Below are positions 12,083 to 22,239 of a DNA stretch of 64,000 nucleotides, piece after piece; position 1 is the first letter of the stretch; each line of letters starts with the position of its first letter. Below the pieces are notes generated by a model. It was not told where the DNA came from, searched no databases, and saw only the letters and a program-made list of their open reading frames with translations. Both the position numbers and the translations under genes were made by a program. This DNA comes from Nilaparvata lugens (taxonomy: Eukaryota; Arthropoda; Insecta; Hemiptera; Delphacidae), in the NCBI RefSeq assembly GCF_014356525.2, contig NC_052505.1, positions 50,595,994 through 50,659,993 on the forward strand, written 5' to 3'.

Positions 12083-12767
12083 TATAGTATACATAATATA
12101 TCCTTTATGAGTAATTTTATATAATTCAACCGGTCATATGGGTTGATCGAATAATCAGCTGGTTTGCTCGATATTGATTCTAATAATTATCAATTTATCC
12201 AAGATCGACTAATTCTTTTCAAAATGTAAACAAGTAACTCTAACCTCAATGTTCATGCATTTTATTTTTATAATCCACCAATAATAAGTAAGCCGCTTTA
12301 TAACTTTTTGATCTTACCAATGGGTTCTCATAATTATTAAATCACAATTATACATGTTTTCTTATCATTTGTTGATAATGCTATTACTCCTAATCGCTAA
12401 TAATACTTGATTTGAGTTGATTTATCCTTTGACTAGGTCTAACCTTCTTTCCAATTTTATAGTTCTATTATATTTCATTAGTTCATTTTAAAATATTTGG
12501 TGGTATTAATTTACCACGTTACAACATTTTTATTTTATTTTTCATTTTCACAAAAAAGCACTGACCGGGAGAGAAAAACTGAGGATACTCCTTGTACTAT
12601 TTCTCTCCCAAATTCAGATACGGTAACATAAAGTCCAAAATAGGGTTATAATTTTACTTTTTTGAAATCTAGTCAATTTCCACTTAAAATCAACAAAAAC
12701 ATCGGAATATGAACAGCTCTGGCCTTCAACCTATGGATAGTGCTTTTCTGAAATTTACTATACAAAA
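12083..12767. other. AT-rich spacer, nothing recognised
   Basis: No gene or repeat end is visible. The text is AT-rich with only short open frames. Confidence 0.35.
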
Positions 12768-12947
12768 CTTTTAATAACAAAAGTTTTTAACATTTTTGTT
12801 ATCAACTGATGTTAATAACAAAATTCATTAACATGTTAATAACATTTTATTCAAGAATAAGTAATTTAAAAACACGAGTTATTAAGTTTTGTTGAGATAA
12901 TTTTTTGATGATTCAGTCAAGTTAATAACTCTGGTGTAAATGCAGCT
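12768..12947 (-). mobile_element. MITE of the TTTACACCGGAGTTAATAAC family, copy a (partial)
   Basis: It has dense AATAACA/TGTTATT repeats and ends at GAGT-like CTCTGGTGTAAATGCAGCT, the inverse of the family end AGCTGCGTTTACACCAGAG. The opposite end is missing. Other members are at 13049-13280, 20295-20817 and 21735-21872. It has no coding capacity. The interior is nearly all A, T and the GTTAATAAC motif, so members can pair with one another. Confidence 0.55.
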
Positions 12948-13048
12948 CTAATGGAATAAAAAAATAGATTTTATGAAATCAAATGATTACTCTACTGTTT
13001 TCTTACAAAACTTCAAACTTCCTTCTAAACTTTTTTCAGATATGTGTG

Positions 13049-13280
13049 AAGCTGCGTTTACACCAGAGTTAATTAACAAAAATGTAATAACTTGACTGGA
13101 TTGTCAAAAATTTCTCTTAACAAAAAATAATAACTCGTGTTTTTAACAGAAAATTCCTTGTTATTTAGGAAAACGTTATTAACATATGTTAATGACTTTT
13201 TGTTATTAACATCACTCAATAACAATAACAAAAATGTTAAAAACTTTTGTTATTATGAGTTACTCCGGTGTAAACCAAGG
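13049..13280 (+). mobile_element. MITE of the TTTACACCGGAGTTAATAAC family, copy b
   Basis: The left end AAGCTGCGTTTACACCAGAG and the right end ACTCCGGTGTAAACCAAGG are inverted repeats of about 15 bp. The interior is built of GTTATTAAC-type repeats and is about 230 bp. Copy a lies 100 bp away in opposite orientation, so the two can form a hairpin. Confidence 0.6.
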
Positions 13281-13534
13281 TTAACTTTTTTAGAATAATC
13301 TATCAGAATGGTGTTCATTTTTCGTGCCAAGAGCTGCCAAAATGTGGAAAATTAAACCATTCAATAATTTTGGTACCTTTACTTCTACATTCTACGTTAT
13401 CTTCAATTCCTCCCAAGTATTGATTTACACCGGGTCCAACATAAAAACCTGACATTTTTGAGGAATAATAATCAAAGTATGTTCCGTACAATTAAAATAT
13501 GTGATATCAAATTAAAAATGAAATTTTGCAATTT

Positions 13535-13996
13535 ACAGTGAATTACATAGATCACTCACAATTTCTTTGTATTTGAAGATTATGTCATCCAAATGTTTTC
13601 CATTACTTTTCACACACTCACTTGAGCTAATTCTAAAATTTGCCATTGCTCACTCAATCATCACTTGTGAAATTACTTCAATTTCTCGTTGAATGACTTC
13701 CTCTAGTTCTGTGGTTTATTGGCTGCCCAATAACGGTAATTTTGTTTATTCACAAATCCCGACAAATGAAAATGTGCCTCGTCACTTGAAAGAATGATAG
13801 CATCCTGGTGGACATTTTCGAGAAGCGGCTTTGCGATGTACCCAATCATTTGCATTGAGTTGTTGCGCTAACATTATCTTATATGGATGGAATTTTAGGT
13901 CGGAATGAAGAATTCGTCATACACTTTAATCAGAAATGAGAAGCGCAACGGCATGTTTCGCTGCTGAACGTCGTGGATACCATGTAACAGCGACTC
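13535..13996 (-). pseudogene. Tc1/mariner-type transposase, 3' part (catalytic region remnant)
   Basis: Read on the minus strand from 13996 downwards, this is the second half of an IS630/Tc1/mariner-superfamily transposase. Recognisable in order are the end of the DNA-binding domain (a region reading like RRILHSDLKFHPYK), QQLNANDW, then the catalytic-region signature SSDEAHFHLSGFVNKQN and YRYWAANKPQ. After an internal deletion comes the usual C-terminal tail (ECVKSNGKHLDDIIFK). There are several frameshifts, in-frame stops and at least one deletion of the core between YRYW and the tail, so it is not functional. Its 5' half is at 18634-18840, beyond the inserted PIF-like array. The family is assigned by motif recall, not by a search. 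Confidence 0.75.
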
Positions 13997-13999
13997 TTA

Positions 14000-16018
14000 G
14001 GCCAGTTTCACACGGCAGAGTCCTTGCTCCTGGGAGATCATATTACTGAAGATCATATTTCATATTTTGAAGCTCTCCTGTGCTTTCACATGGGGATCTT
14101 ACGAATAAGCTGACAGATCTAACAACTACGCCGACGTTAGCTCAAAGTATGACTCATCACTTTTTCTCAAAGTCTAACTTCCTTAAAAATATAGATAGAA
14201 GATGTCTGATTTCGAATTTGGATTCAGCGACCCCAAATTCTTTAATGCGTAAGTCCCATTTTCAAAAATACCCAAAAACAAGGGAGTTATAGCTGTTTTT
14301 AATATAGCTTACCATTATCATAATGATTATATAGTACGTACTAAGATAATAATACTCTTGCCTCACAAAGGGACAGGCAAAGGTTTCAAGAAGTTTTTGA
14401 ACATCTGTGAAGTTAAAACATAAACATTTTTAATTTTTAAAAGTTCTAGTTTTCCAAAAAAATATTGAACTATGAAAAGATGAATCCAAATATGAAATCA
14501 TAAATCATCTCCACTCATCACCCAATAAAATAGGAGGTAAAGGAATGTTGTACAGTAAAATTCACTTGTCATTCCACAATCCAATTTATCAGGTTCAAAT
14601 CGTTGAATATCACTTTAAATTCCCAGCAATTATTGACTATTTCTTTTAAACAATCAGAAAAATCTATTATGAACATACAGTATAAACATTGTGCTGATCT
14701 TAATCGATCTGTGGTAATAATAGGAATTGAAAGAATAGAAAATGTCATGCCATTCCAAGTGAAACTGATGTCTGTGTATTAGAACTGCTGAGTGGATAAT
14801 GCATGACAAAATACAGAAGAAGTCAGGAATAGTTCAGACTAGCCTGGCGACTGACTTTGATGCTTTTGAAACCGGAATCTTGTTTTATTTTTATTAAAGA
14901 ATGATACGGAATGAAAACCATGTATCATAGTACAAAGTAGTTCGATACTTTGTATCATGAGTAAGATTAACATAATCATTGTCGATTATAGTCACTGAGC
15001 TAAATCCTCAGTAACCATTGTACCAACTATTCTAAATTATCATACTGTATTTCGTGAAGCCATGCTTTGTTAAAGCCAGTTACTCAGAAAGCGTTTTTTT
15101 GTTGTTCAATGTTTTGTCGTCCTTATGAATTCTGTTGAATCGAATATAATGCTATTTAAGAAGTTGTCCTGAACCTGGTAAAATTCATAGGAATGGTAAA
15201 AAATCAATTTCACGAAAATCGATGTACAGTCATGTAACTGGATTTAGAAGATCAATACGATAATGTGTTCTATCACAGTTTAATCACAGAAATGTTTAAG
15301 TGAAAACGTTGGGCGCAAATCTTCTGCCATGAGGAGACAAATAAATTTATGAAAAGCTTGATAGCTTGAATAGTGATCTGATATTTGTTACAAGTTTTTA
15401 GTCTAAAACATAATATGTCTTAGACTAATTTTTAATGTTTCTTCAATCAACAGGAGAACTTTGGTTTTTCAAAGTTATCTTACTCCCTCATTTTGGGATA
15501 TTTTTAGAAATCAAGATAAATATCCCACAAAATTTCCTACACGAATACAGTGTAAGTTGTATTATAATAGCTACAGTACTTATGTACTGTATAGTACAGT
15601 ACCTGTTCGTTTTTACCATATAGTTATATGATAATAGAAAGCCTTATTAAAAACAGCCATAACTTCCTTGTTTTTGGATATTTTCGAAAATGGGACTTAC
15701 GCTTTTAAGAATTTGGGGTCACTGAATCCAAATCCGAAATCAGAATCTTCCTATCTTCATTTTCAAGAAAGATAGTTTTTGAGAAAAAGTGGTGACCGGA
15801 GAGACGTAGAATCACCATGTGAAAGTGACAATTTGTTTGCTAGTATCTCGATCCAAGCCAGTTTCTGCTTGCCTCGAGTGGAAAAGACGTGACAAAAGGA
15901 GGTTCCTGGCTAGGAGTCACCATGTGAAAGACACGATTTGACTCAATATACTTCGACAAAAAAACGTGATCACTGTTCAGTGTTCAAGTTGCACGTCTCC
16001 TATCGTGTGAAAGTAGCC
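14000..16018. mobile_element. PIF/Harbinger-like non-autonomous element, copy 1
   Basis: This copy is about 2.0 kb, bounded by TTA on both sides (13997-13999 and 16019-16021). Its ends are GGCCAGTTTCACACGG and CGTGTGAAAGTAGCC. The outer few hundred bases on each side are also inverted relative to one another: the segment with CCGACGTTAGCTC and TTTCTCAAAGTCTAAC at the left reappears inverted near the right, best seen in copy 2. This makes it a long-armed, fold-back-like element. The similar short open frames in each copy (for example 15435-15623, starting MFLQS) are conserved only because the copies are young duplicates. I see no protein family in them. Confidence 0.65.
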
Positions 16019-16042
16019 TTACTGTGCTAATTAACACTCTAA

Positions 16043-17955
16043 GGCCAGTTTCACATGGCAGATTCCTCGCTCCTGGAAGATCATATTTCATATTTTGCAG
16101 CTCTCCTGTGCTTTCACATGGGGATCTTACAAATAAGCCGACAGATCTAACAACTACGCCGACGTTTGCTCAAAGAATGACTCATCACTCTTTCTCAAAG
16201 TCTAACTTCCTCAGAAATATAGATAGAAGATTTCTGATTTCGGATTTGGATTCAGCGACCCAAAATTCTTTGAAGCATAAGTCCCATTTTCAAAAATACC
16301 CGAAAACAAGGGAGTTATAGCTGTTTTTAATATAGCTTCCCATTATCATATGATTATATAGTAAACGTACTAAGATAATAATACTCCTGCCTCACAAAGG
16401 GACAGGCAAAGGTTTTAAGAATTTTTTGAACACCTGAGAAGTTTATACATAAACATTTTTGATTTTTAAAAGTTCTAGTTTTCCAAAAAAATATTGAACT
16501 ATGAAAAGATGAATCCAAATATGAAATCATAAATCATCTCCACTCATCACCCAATAAAATAGGAGGAAAAGGAATGTTGTACAGTAAAATTCACTGAATT
16601 TCAATTGTCATTCAACAATCCAATTTATCAGGTTCAAATCGTTGAATATCACTTTAAATTCCCAGCAATTATTGACTATTTCTTTTTACAATTAGAAAAA
16701 TCTATTATGAACATACAGTATAAACATTGTGCTGATCTTAATCAATCTATGGTAATAATAGGAATTGAAAGAATAGAAAATGTCATGGCATTCCAAGTAG
16801 TGATGTTTGTGTATTAGAACTGCTGAGTTGATATTGTATACTGAAAAAAATTCATGAATAGCTCAGACCAGCCTGGCGACTTTGATGCTTTTGAAACAGG
16901 AATCTTGTTTCATTTTTATTAAAGAATGATACGGAATGAAAACCATGTATCATAGTAGCTTTATATCATGAGTAAGATTGACAATCATGGCTTGTCGGTT
17001 TTAGTTGCTGACCTAAATCCTCATTCCTCAGTCGTAGAACTATGGACCAAGCGCGAGCATTTGCCTTTTATGTCGTATACCGTCAAACATAATGTTATTT
17101 AAGAAGTTGTGATGAACCTGTATAAACAATTCATAGAATTCTTAGAATTCATAGGAACGGTAAAAAATCAATTTTACGAAAATCGATGTACATGTAACTG
17201 GATTTAGAAGATCAATATGATAATGTTCTCTATCACAATTTAATCATAGAAATGTTTGAGTGAAAACGTTGGGCGCAAACCTTCTGCCACGAGGAGACAA
17301 ATAAATTTATGAAAAGCTTGATAGCTTGAATAGTGATCTGATATTTGTTACACGTTTTTATTCTAAGACATAATATGTCTTAGACTAATTTTTAATGTTT
17401 CTTCAATCGGCAGGAAAACTTTGGTTTTTCAAAGTTATCTTACTCCCTTATTTTGGGGTATTTTCAGAAATCAAGATAAATAACCTACCAAATTTCCTAC
17501 ACGAATACAGTGTAAGTTGTATTATAATAGCTACAGTACTTACGTACTGTATAGTACAGTACCTGTTCGTTTTTACCGTATAATTATATGATAATAGAAA
17601 GCTTTATTAAAAACAGCCATAGCTTCCTTGTTTTCGGATATTTTCGAAAACGGGACTTACGCTTTAAAGAATTTGGGGTCACTGAATCCAAATCCGAAAT
17701 CAGAAATCTTCTATCTATATTTTAAAGGAAGTTAGACTTTGAGGAAAAGTGATGAGTCATATACTTTGAGCAAACGTCGGCATAGTTGTTAGATCTTGCC
17801 TCTGCTTGCCTCGAGGGGAAAAGACATGACAAAACGAGGTTCCTGGATAGGAGTCACCATGTGAAAGACACGATTTGACTCAATGTACTTCGACAAAAAA
17901 ACGTGAACACTGTTCAGTGTTCAAGTTGCACGTCTCCTATCGTGTGAAAGTAGCC
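16043..17955. mobile_element. PIF/Harbinger-like non-autonomous element, copy 2
   Basis: About 1.9 kb, with the same ends as copy 1 and separated from it by about 20 bases. The left flank is TAA (16040-16042) and the right is TTA (17956-17958). They do not match, so this copy probably arose by recombination within the array rather than by an independent insertion. The right arm (about 17590-17800) is the inverse of the left arm (about 16110-16330), through the TTTCTCAAAGTCTAACTTCC and GACTTACGCTTTAAAG-type segments. Confidence 0.6.
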
Positions 17956-18630
17956 TTAGAATTCATAGGAACGGTAAAAAATCAATTTTAAAAAAATCGA
18001 TGAACGTTTTTATTCTAAGACATAATATGTCTTAGACTAATTTTTAATGTTTCTTCAATCGACAGGAGAACTTTGGTTTTTCAAAGTTATCTTACTCCCT
18101 CATTTTGGGTTATTTTTAGAAATCAAGATAAATACCCCACCAAATTTCCTACACGAATACAGTGTAAGTAGTATTATAATAGCTACAGTACATACGTACT
18201 GTATAGTACAGTACCTGTTCGTTTTTACCGTACAATTATTTGATAATAGACAGCTTTATTGAAAACAGCCATAACTTCCTTGTTTTCGGATATTTTCGAA
18301 AACGGGACTTACGCTGTAAAGAATTTGGGGTCGATGAATCCAAATCCGAAATCAGAATCTTCCTATCTTCATTTTCAAGAAAGATAGTTTTGGAGAAAAA
18401 GTGGTGACTGGAGAGACGTAGAATCACCATGTGAAAGCGACGATTTGTCTGCTAGTATCTCGATCCAAGCCGGTTTCTGCTTGCCTCGAGGGGAAAAGAC
18501 GTGTCAAAAGGAGGTTCCTGGCTAAGAGTCACCATGTGAAAGACACGATTTGACTCAATGTACTTCGACAAAAAAACGTGAACACTATTTAGTGTTCAAG
18601 TTGCACGTCTCCTATCGTGTGAAAGTAGCC
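17956..18630. mobile_element. PIF/Harbinger-like element, copy 3 (internal deletion)
   Basis: It starts abruptly at TTAGAATTCATAGGAACGG, a sequence that also occurs inside copy 2 (about 17143), and ends with the normal right terminus. It lacks the whole left half and a stretch after AAAATCGATG. The shared TTAGAATTCATAGG at the junction looks like the microhomology used in an unequal recombination. Confidence 0.6.
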
Positions 18631-18633
18631 TTA

Positions 18634-18840
18634 GTGGTTAATGTTTTCAGGCGTTCTCACAGTCCGTTTTCGTCCTATTGGGTTTGTTTATAAAGCAGAC
18701 GACGTGTTCCTAGAATTCTTTACCCACAACAAGATCGTATTCCTACTGGAAACAGGCGTGTGTCAATTTAGATTGAAATGTCTGCAAAATAAACGTTGTG
18801 TTAAAATAACTGAGCTTCTTTTAAAATAAGCTTCAATCAC
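18634..18840 (-). pseudogene. Tc1/mariner-type transposase, 5' part (DNA-binding domain remnant)
   Basis: On the minus strand the text reads like the N-terminal helix-turn-helix region of the same transposase as 13535-13996. It has a RHFNLN-like segment, then SSRNTILLWV, then GRKRTVRTPENIN, the last resembling the GRPRTVRTPENI linker found in these proteins. At least one stop codon interrupts it. It ends exactly at the TTA duplication next to the PIF-like array, and the next residues (a segment like RVAVTWYPRRSA) resume on the other side at 13996. I could not see a start codon with confidence. Confidence 0.7.
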
Positions 18841-19240
18841 AAACGCTCGAAGTTCACTTGACCACGACATACTGGCTACTGAAATGGCAAGAATAGACCT
18901 GTCGATGTAAAACATTCCCGCCTTTTCAGTGACAGTCACAGTGGTGTCAACACAACAATTACTACAAAATCGTCAGATTAACATGCCCGTCCCTGTACAA
19001 AATTATAACCACTACGATAATAACTACTACGATATATCCTTATGTGTTCCTTTTACTCATGTACATTAGATATTGTACTCTCGAATCCAGACTGTAATGT
19101 ACATAAATAAGCACCCAATAAAGCAATCCATTCCACTTATTTTGTTTTCCTTCGATTTTCAATGTGTCTCACAGTGGAATGGTATTCGCAATTCACTATA
19201 GCCTCAGTACAGGTCCTGTTCCCCGGATTGTACAGTTCAG
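18841..19240. other. Spacer, possible LTR- or 3'UTR-like fragment
   Basis: Contains GTAATGTACATAAATAAGC and an AATAAAG polyadenylation-like signal near 19115-19125, followed by a T-rich stretch. This could be part of a solo LTR or a transcript end, but no paired end or target duplication is visible. Confidence 0.25.
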
Positions 19241-19245
19241 TATAA

Positions 19246-19527
19246 CCATAGAGAGACAATAGCGTAAGTAGAAATCCCATGGTATAGGGCGTTTATGTCG
19301 CAACTTTTACTGTTATCCCAAGCCGATAGTTCACGTAGTTCTTTCCTATGCAGCTGTGTGACGCTGGTAGTCTCTCATATTGTGCCGTCCATACACTCTC
19401 ATCCCAATAAAACAGTAAAAATTGATAATAATCGACAGTAATCGGCTTGAGATAACAGTAAAAGTTGCGACATAAATTCACTAGCCTATACAATGGGATA
19501 TCTACTTACGCTATTGTTTCTCTATGG
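19246..19527. mobile_element. MITE with about 80 bp inverted repeats and TATAA flanks
   Basis: The left arm (CCATAGAGAGACAATAGCG, then AAGTAGAAATCCCATGGTAT, then TATGTCGCAACTTTTACTG) is inverted at the right end with few mismatches. The element is 282 bp and flanked by TATAA on both sides (19241-19245 and 19528-19532). There is no coding capacity; the open frame across it is an inverted-repeat artefact. The superfamily is uncertain. Confidence 0.7.
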
Positions 19528-19531
19528 TATA

Positions 19532-19597
19532 ACCAATACCTACTATTTCTTAAGTAATTACTTAAGTATTACTCAAGTAATAGTAGGTATTGGTATT
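19532..19597. repeat. Perfect-armed hairpin of about 63 bp
   Basis: ACCAATACCTACTATT at the left is matched inversely by AATAGTAGGTATTGGT at the right. A second, inner palindrome (CTTAAGTAATTACTTAAG) forms the loop side. It directly abuts the right end of the MITE at 19246-19527. It may be a decayed inverted-repeat end; I see no evidence that it is a microRNA gene. Confidence 0.55.
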
Positions 19598-19599
19598 TA

Positions 19600-20290
19600 T
19601 ATAGTGCACTACAATACATCAATTTTCAAGCTCAACAAACTATGATCCAGCTCAAGCATTTCCTTTCTTATTAAGAAATCCCGCATTGCAATTCGAAAAA
19701 GGGTCAAATTTTCCCTTAACGTCATTTTGTCCGTCCGACTGTTGGTGCACTTGAAATGAACAGATGAGATTATTGATTGGTAAAAAACAAGTTAGCCCTT
19801 AGCATTAGGGCATCTCATTAGTCAAGGTTCAATTAGTAAGTCGTATATTAATTAACCGCTCTGCCCGGGAAATATGTCCACAGCCGACACAGCCTGTTTT
19901 CATTTCCTGTGTTTACTTTTTCACAAACCCAGGCTTCCATCGTCAATATTGCAATATTAGCATACAGTGGATCCTCATTAGCCCTGCATATAGACATAGA
20001 CGCTGTCTCGATTTCCAGTTTCTCGAAAATTACTTGTTCCCCCAAATATCATCTCAAGATTCAAATATTGATCTCGAGAATCTAAACAATTTATATTTGT
20101 CGTTCGTTACCTCAACTATTGTATGGTCTGCTACAAATTTTATTAATGTACAATCGAAAAGAATAACCTTCAATTTTTCTCATCTCGAATTTTTTTCTTC
20201 ACAATCTCTACTCATCTGAATTCACTACTAATACAAATACTGTATGACTCTTGACTACTGTATGACTCAATCTACTAGACAGAACATTCT
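19600..20290. other. Spacer, nothing recognised
   Basis: Short open frames only (for example 20034-20219), with no motif. No repeat ends are visible. Confidence 0.35.
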
Positions 20291-20294
20291 TAAG

Positions 20295-20817
20295 CTGCGT
20301 TTACACAGGAGTTAATAACAAAAGTTTTTTACATTTTACAAAAGTCATTAACATAATGTTAAGTTGCGTTCACACCGGAGTTAATAACACGAGTTATTAA
20401 CAAAAAGTTATCAACTTGACTGAATCGACAATAATTCCTCGTAACAAGTTGAGTAACAGTAACTCGTATTTTTATCAGAAAATTCCTTGTTATTAACAAG
20501 ATTTATGTTTTCCATCGAGAGTCGGTAAAGATCAAAGGAAATGTGTTATGTTATAAATAAATGTTATTAATAAAAGCTAATAGCCTCTTTTAGCACATCA
20601 ACTTCCTATCTTCTCCGTAACCCCCTCATCAATCATTCTGCTACACAGAGCGCACCAGTGTTCCCTACCAACTACAGTAGCTGACGAAACACGTGACAAA
20701 GTTATCAACTTCATTTGTTGATAACAAAACTAGCATCGAAAAGAAAATGTTATTAACATTTGTTAATGATTATGTTATTAACATCAGGTAATAACAAAAA
20801 AGCGGTGAAAACGCACC
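20295..20817 (+). mobile_element. MITE of the TTTACACCGGAGTTAATAAC family, copy c plus abutting end fragment
   Basis: An end fragment (AAGCTGCGTTTACACAGGAG at 20295) is followed after about 58 bases by a second start (AAGTTGCGTTCACACCGGAG). The body is rich in GTTATTAAC motifs, and a degraded right end (GCGGTGAAAACGCACC) lies near 20817. The double start suggests one member inserted into, or recombined with, another. Confidence 0.5.
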
Positions 20818-20934
20818 TATACTATAATAATTTGTTTAAATTAGATCAGTTGAATATCGTTATTTTAATGACCACACCTGTTTCAATTGAATTTATTTTG
20901 AAGACATTTTTTGCTTTCTATCCTGGCTGTTATA

Positions 20935-21668
20935 CAGAGTGCCTGATAAGTCACTCCCTATTTTTATACAGCTAAAATTTCTTTATTTTTGAACCAATTT
21001 TGTTAGAACTACATTTGTTTAAGCACTCCTTGAGGTTATGTTTAACACCAATTTGCATTTTTTTTCAGTTTAAAAATGCCCTTTCTCTTGACTGTGGAAG
21101 AAAGAGCCAAAATAGCAGCTCGTTATGTGGTCTGGGGATCTGTGGTGGAGGGCTGAACGAGGGATCCATGCAACACTGGTTGCAAAAACTGTTGATAATT
21201 GCCATTTCAAATTACTAACAACAGGGAGTGTCGCAGATGCAAGACGATCAGGAAGACCACCATGTCAAGGACAGCAGCGAATGTTGACAGAGTTCGTGAA
21301 ATGTTCATGAGGAGCCCTAAGAAATCAATGCATCAAGGATCTCGTGAAACTAGTCTTTCACATTACTCTGTTGCAACGATTCTTAAGAAAGATCTCAGTG
21401 TTTTTGCATCCAGTGTTGCATGGATCCCTCGTTCAGCCCTCCACTACCTTTGTACTCGCACCTCAGATCCACAGACCTCATAACGAGCAGCTATTTTGGT
21501 CCTTTCTTCCACAGTCAAGAGGGGGCATTTTCAAACTGAAACAAATGAAAATTGGTGTTAAACATAACCTCAAGGAGTGCTCTAACAAATGTAGTTCTAA
21601 CAAAATTGGTTCAAAAATAAAGAAATTATAGCTTTATAAAAATAGGGAGTGACTTATCAGACACTCTG
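20935..21668 (+). mobile_element. Fold-back Tc1/mariner-like element with TA duplication
   Basis: The element is flanked by TA on both sides and starts CAGAGTGCCTGATAAGTCAC, with the inverse GTGACTTATCAGACACTCTG at the end. The arms are about 245 bp long and include not only the terminal repeat but also the first part of the transposase coding sequence. The start of the gene is thus present in both orientations (21076 onward on the plus strand, and inverted at 21420-21530). Only the DNA-binding part of the gene survives in the middle. TA duplication and the encoded domain fit the Tc1/mariner superfamily. It is non-autonomous. Confidence 0.75.
21076..21426 (+). pseudogene. Transposase N-terminal helix-turn-helix remnant
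   Basis: The ATG at 21076 opens MPFLLTVEERAKIAARY, a typical start for insect transposase-like helix-turn-helix proteins. After frame changes it reads LLTTGSVADARRSGRP, then NVDRVREMFMRSPKKS and SRETSLSHYSVATILKKDL. The GSV-x-D-x-x-R-S-GRP linker and the VRE...SPKKS...LKKDL pattern match the DNA-binding region of Tc1/mariner-related proteins. No catalytic DDE/D region follows; the sequence instead runs into the inverted copy of its own 5' end. There are at least two frameshifts, so it is not functional. This family differs from the one at 13.5-18.8 kb. Confidence 0.7.
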
Positions 21669-21734
21669 TATTATGTGAATACTCTCATTAAATGAAATCA
21701 TATCATGGAAGTCAATTATATTGATGGCAAAAAT

Positions 21735-21872
21735 CTTGTTAATAACAAGGAATTTTCTGTTAAAAACACGAGTTATTAACTTTTGTTTAGAGATTTCTTT
21801 TAAGATTCAGTCAAGTTAATAACTCTTTGTTGATAACTTGTGTTATTAACTCCGGTGAAAATGTAGCTTTAG
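21735..21872 (-). mobile_element. MITE of the TTTACACCGGAGTTAATAAC family, copy d (partial)
   Basis: The segment with AAACACGAGTTATTAAC and the end TTATTAACTCCGGTGAAAATG belongs to the same family as 13049-13280. With copy c it flanks the fold-back element at 20935-21668, which suggests that c and d were once one longer or compound element broken by that insertion. Confidence 0.5.
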
Positions 21873-22029
21873 TTATTTCTCCTGTTCTTATGAATTCTGG
21901 AAGAAGATAACTGATGCAAACAAGTGGATATAATATAATAATTCTATGATGAAATATTTTATGACTCTGTGAGTATGTAAATGAGAAAAAATACAGTGAC
22001 CTATATAATATATTTGAAAGCTATTCAAA

Positions 22030-22225
22030 TTTTCAATATGTTCGATGTTTTTGAACGGGTAGTATTATAGTCAACTGTCTACTAACGTTGATGGAAAGAT
22101 ACAATTTTCAAGATGTTCGATGTTTTTGAACGGGTAGTATTATAGTCAACTGTCTACTAACGTTGATGGGAAGATAAATTTTCAATATGTTCGATGTTTT
22201 TGAACGGGTAGTATTATAGTCCACT
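22030..22225 (+). repeat. Tandem repeat, about 2.6 units of 74-75 bp
   Basis: Three successive units begin TTTTCAATATGTTCGATG, TTTTCAAGATGTTCGATG and TTTTCAATATGTTCGATG at about 22030, 22105 and 22179. Units 1 and 2 end ACTGTCTACTAACGTTGATG; the third is cut after TATAGTCCACTGG. They are nearly identical, so the expansion is recent. No coding role is visible. Confidence 0.85.
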
Positions 22226-22239
22226 GGACAGCTGATTTA

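Larger units (their letters stand above)
13997..18633. mobile_element. PIF/Harbinger-like tandem array flanked by TTA target-site duplication
   Basis: Two near-full copies and one deleted copy of one element lie head to tail. The whole array is flanked by TTA (13997-13999 and 18631-18633), the typical target-site duplication of PIF/Harbinger elements. The terminal inverted repeats read GGCCAGTTTCACACGG at the left and, inverted from the right, GGCTACTTTCACACG. Removing the array rejoins two parts of a minus-strand transposase pseudogene, which supports the insertion point. No PIF transposase or Myb-like gene is present, so the elements are non-autonomous. Confidence 0.75.

Noticed and set aside
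15435..18262. A small conserved gene family (three similar 62-71 codon frames starting MFLQS)
   Set aside because: The frames are repeated because the PIF-like element is present three times. Similarity is at DNA level and no domain is recognised.
18960..19200. Solo LTR
   Set aside because: AATAAA and a TG-like start are present, but no CA end with target duplication and no second copy in the window.
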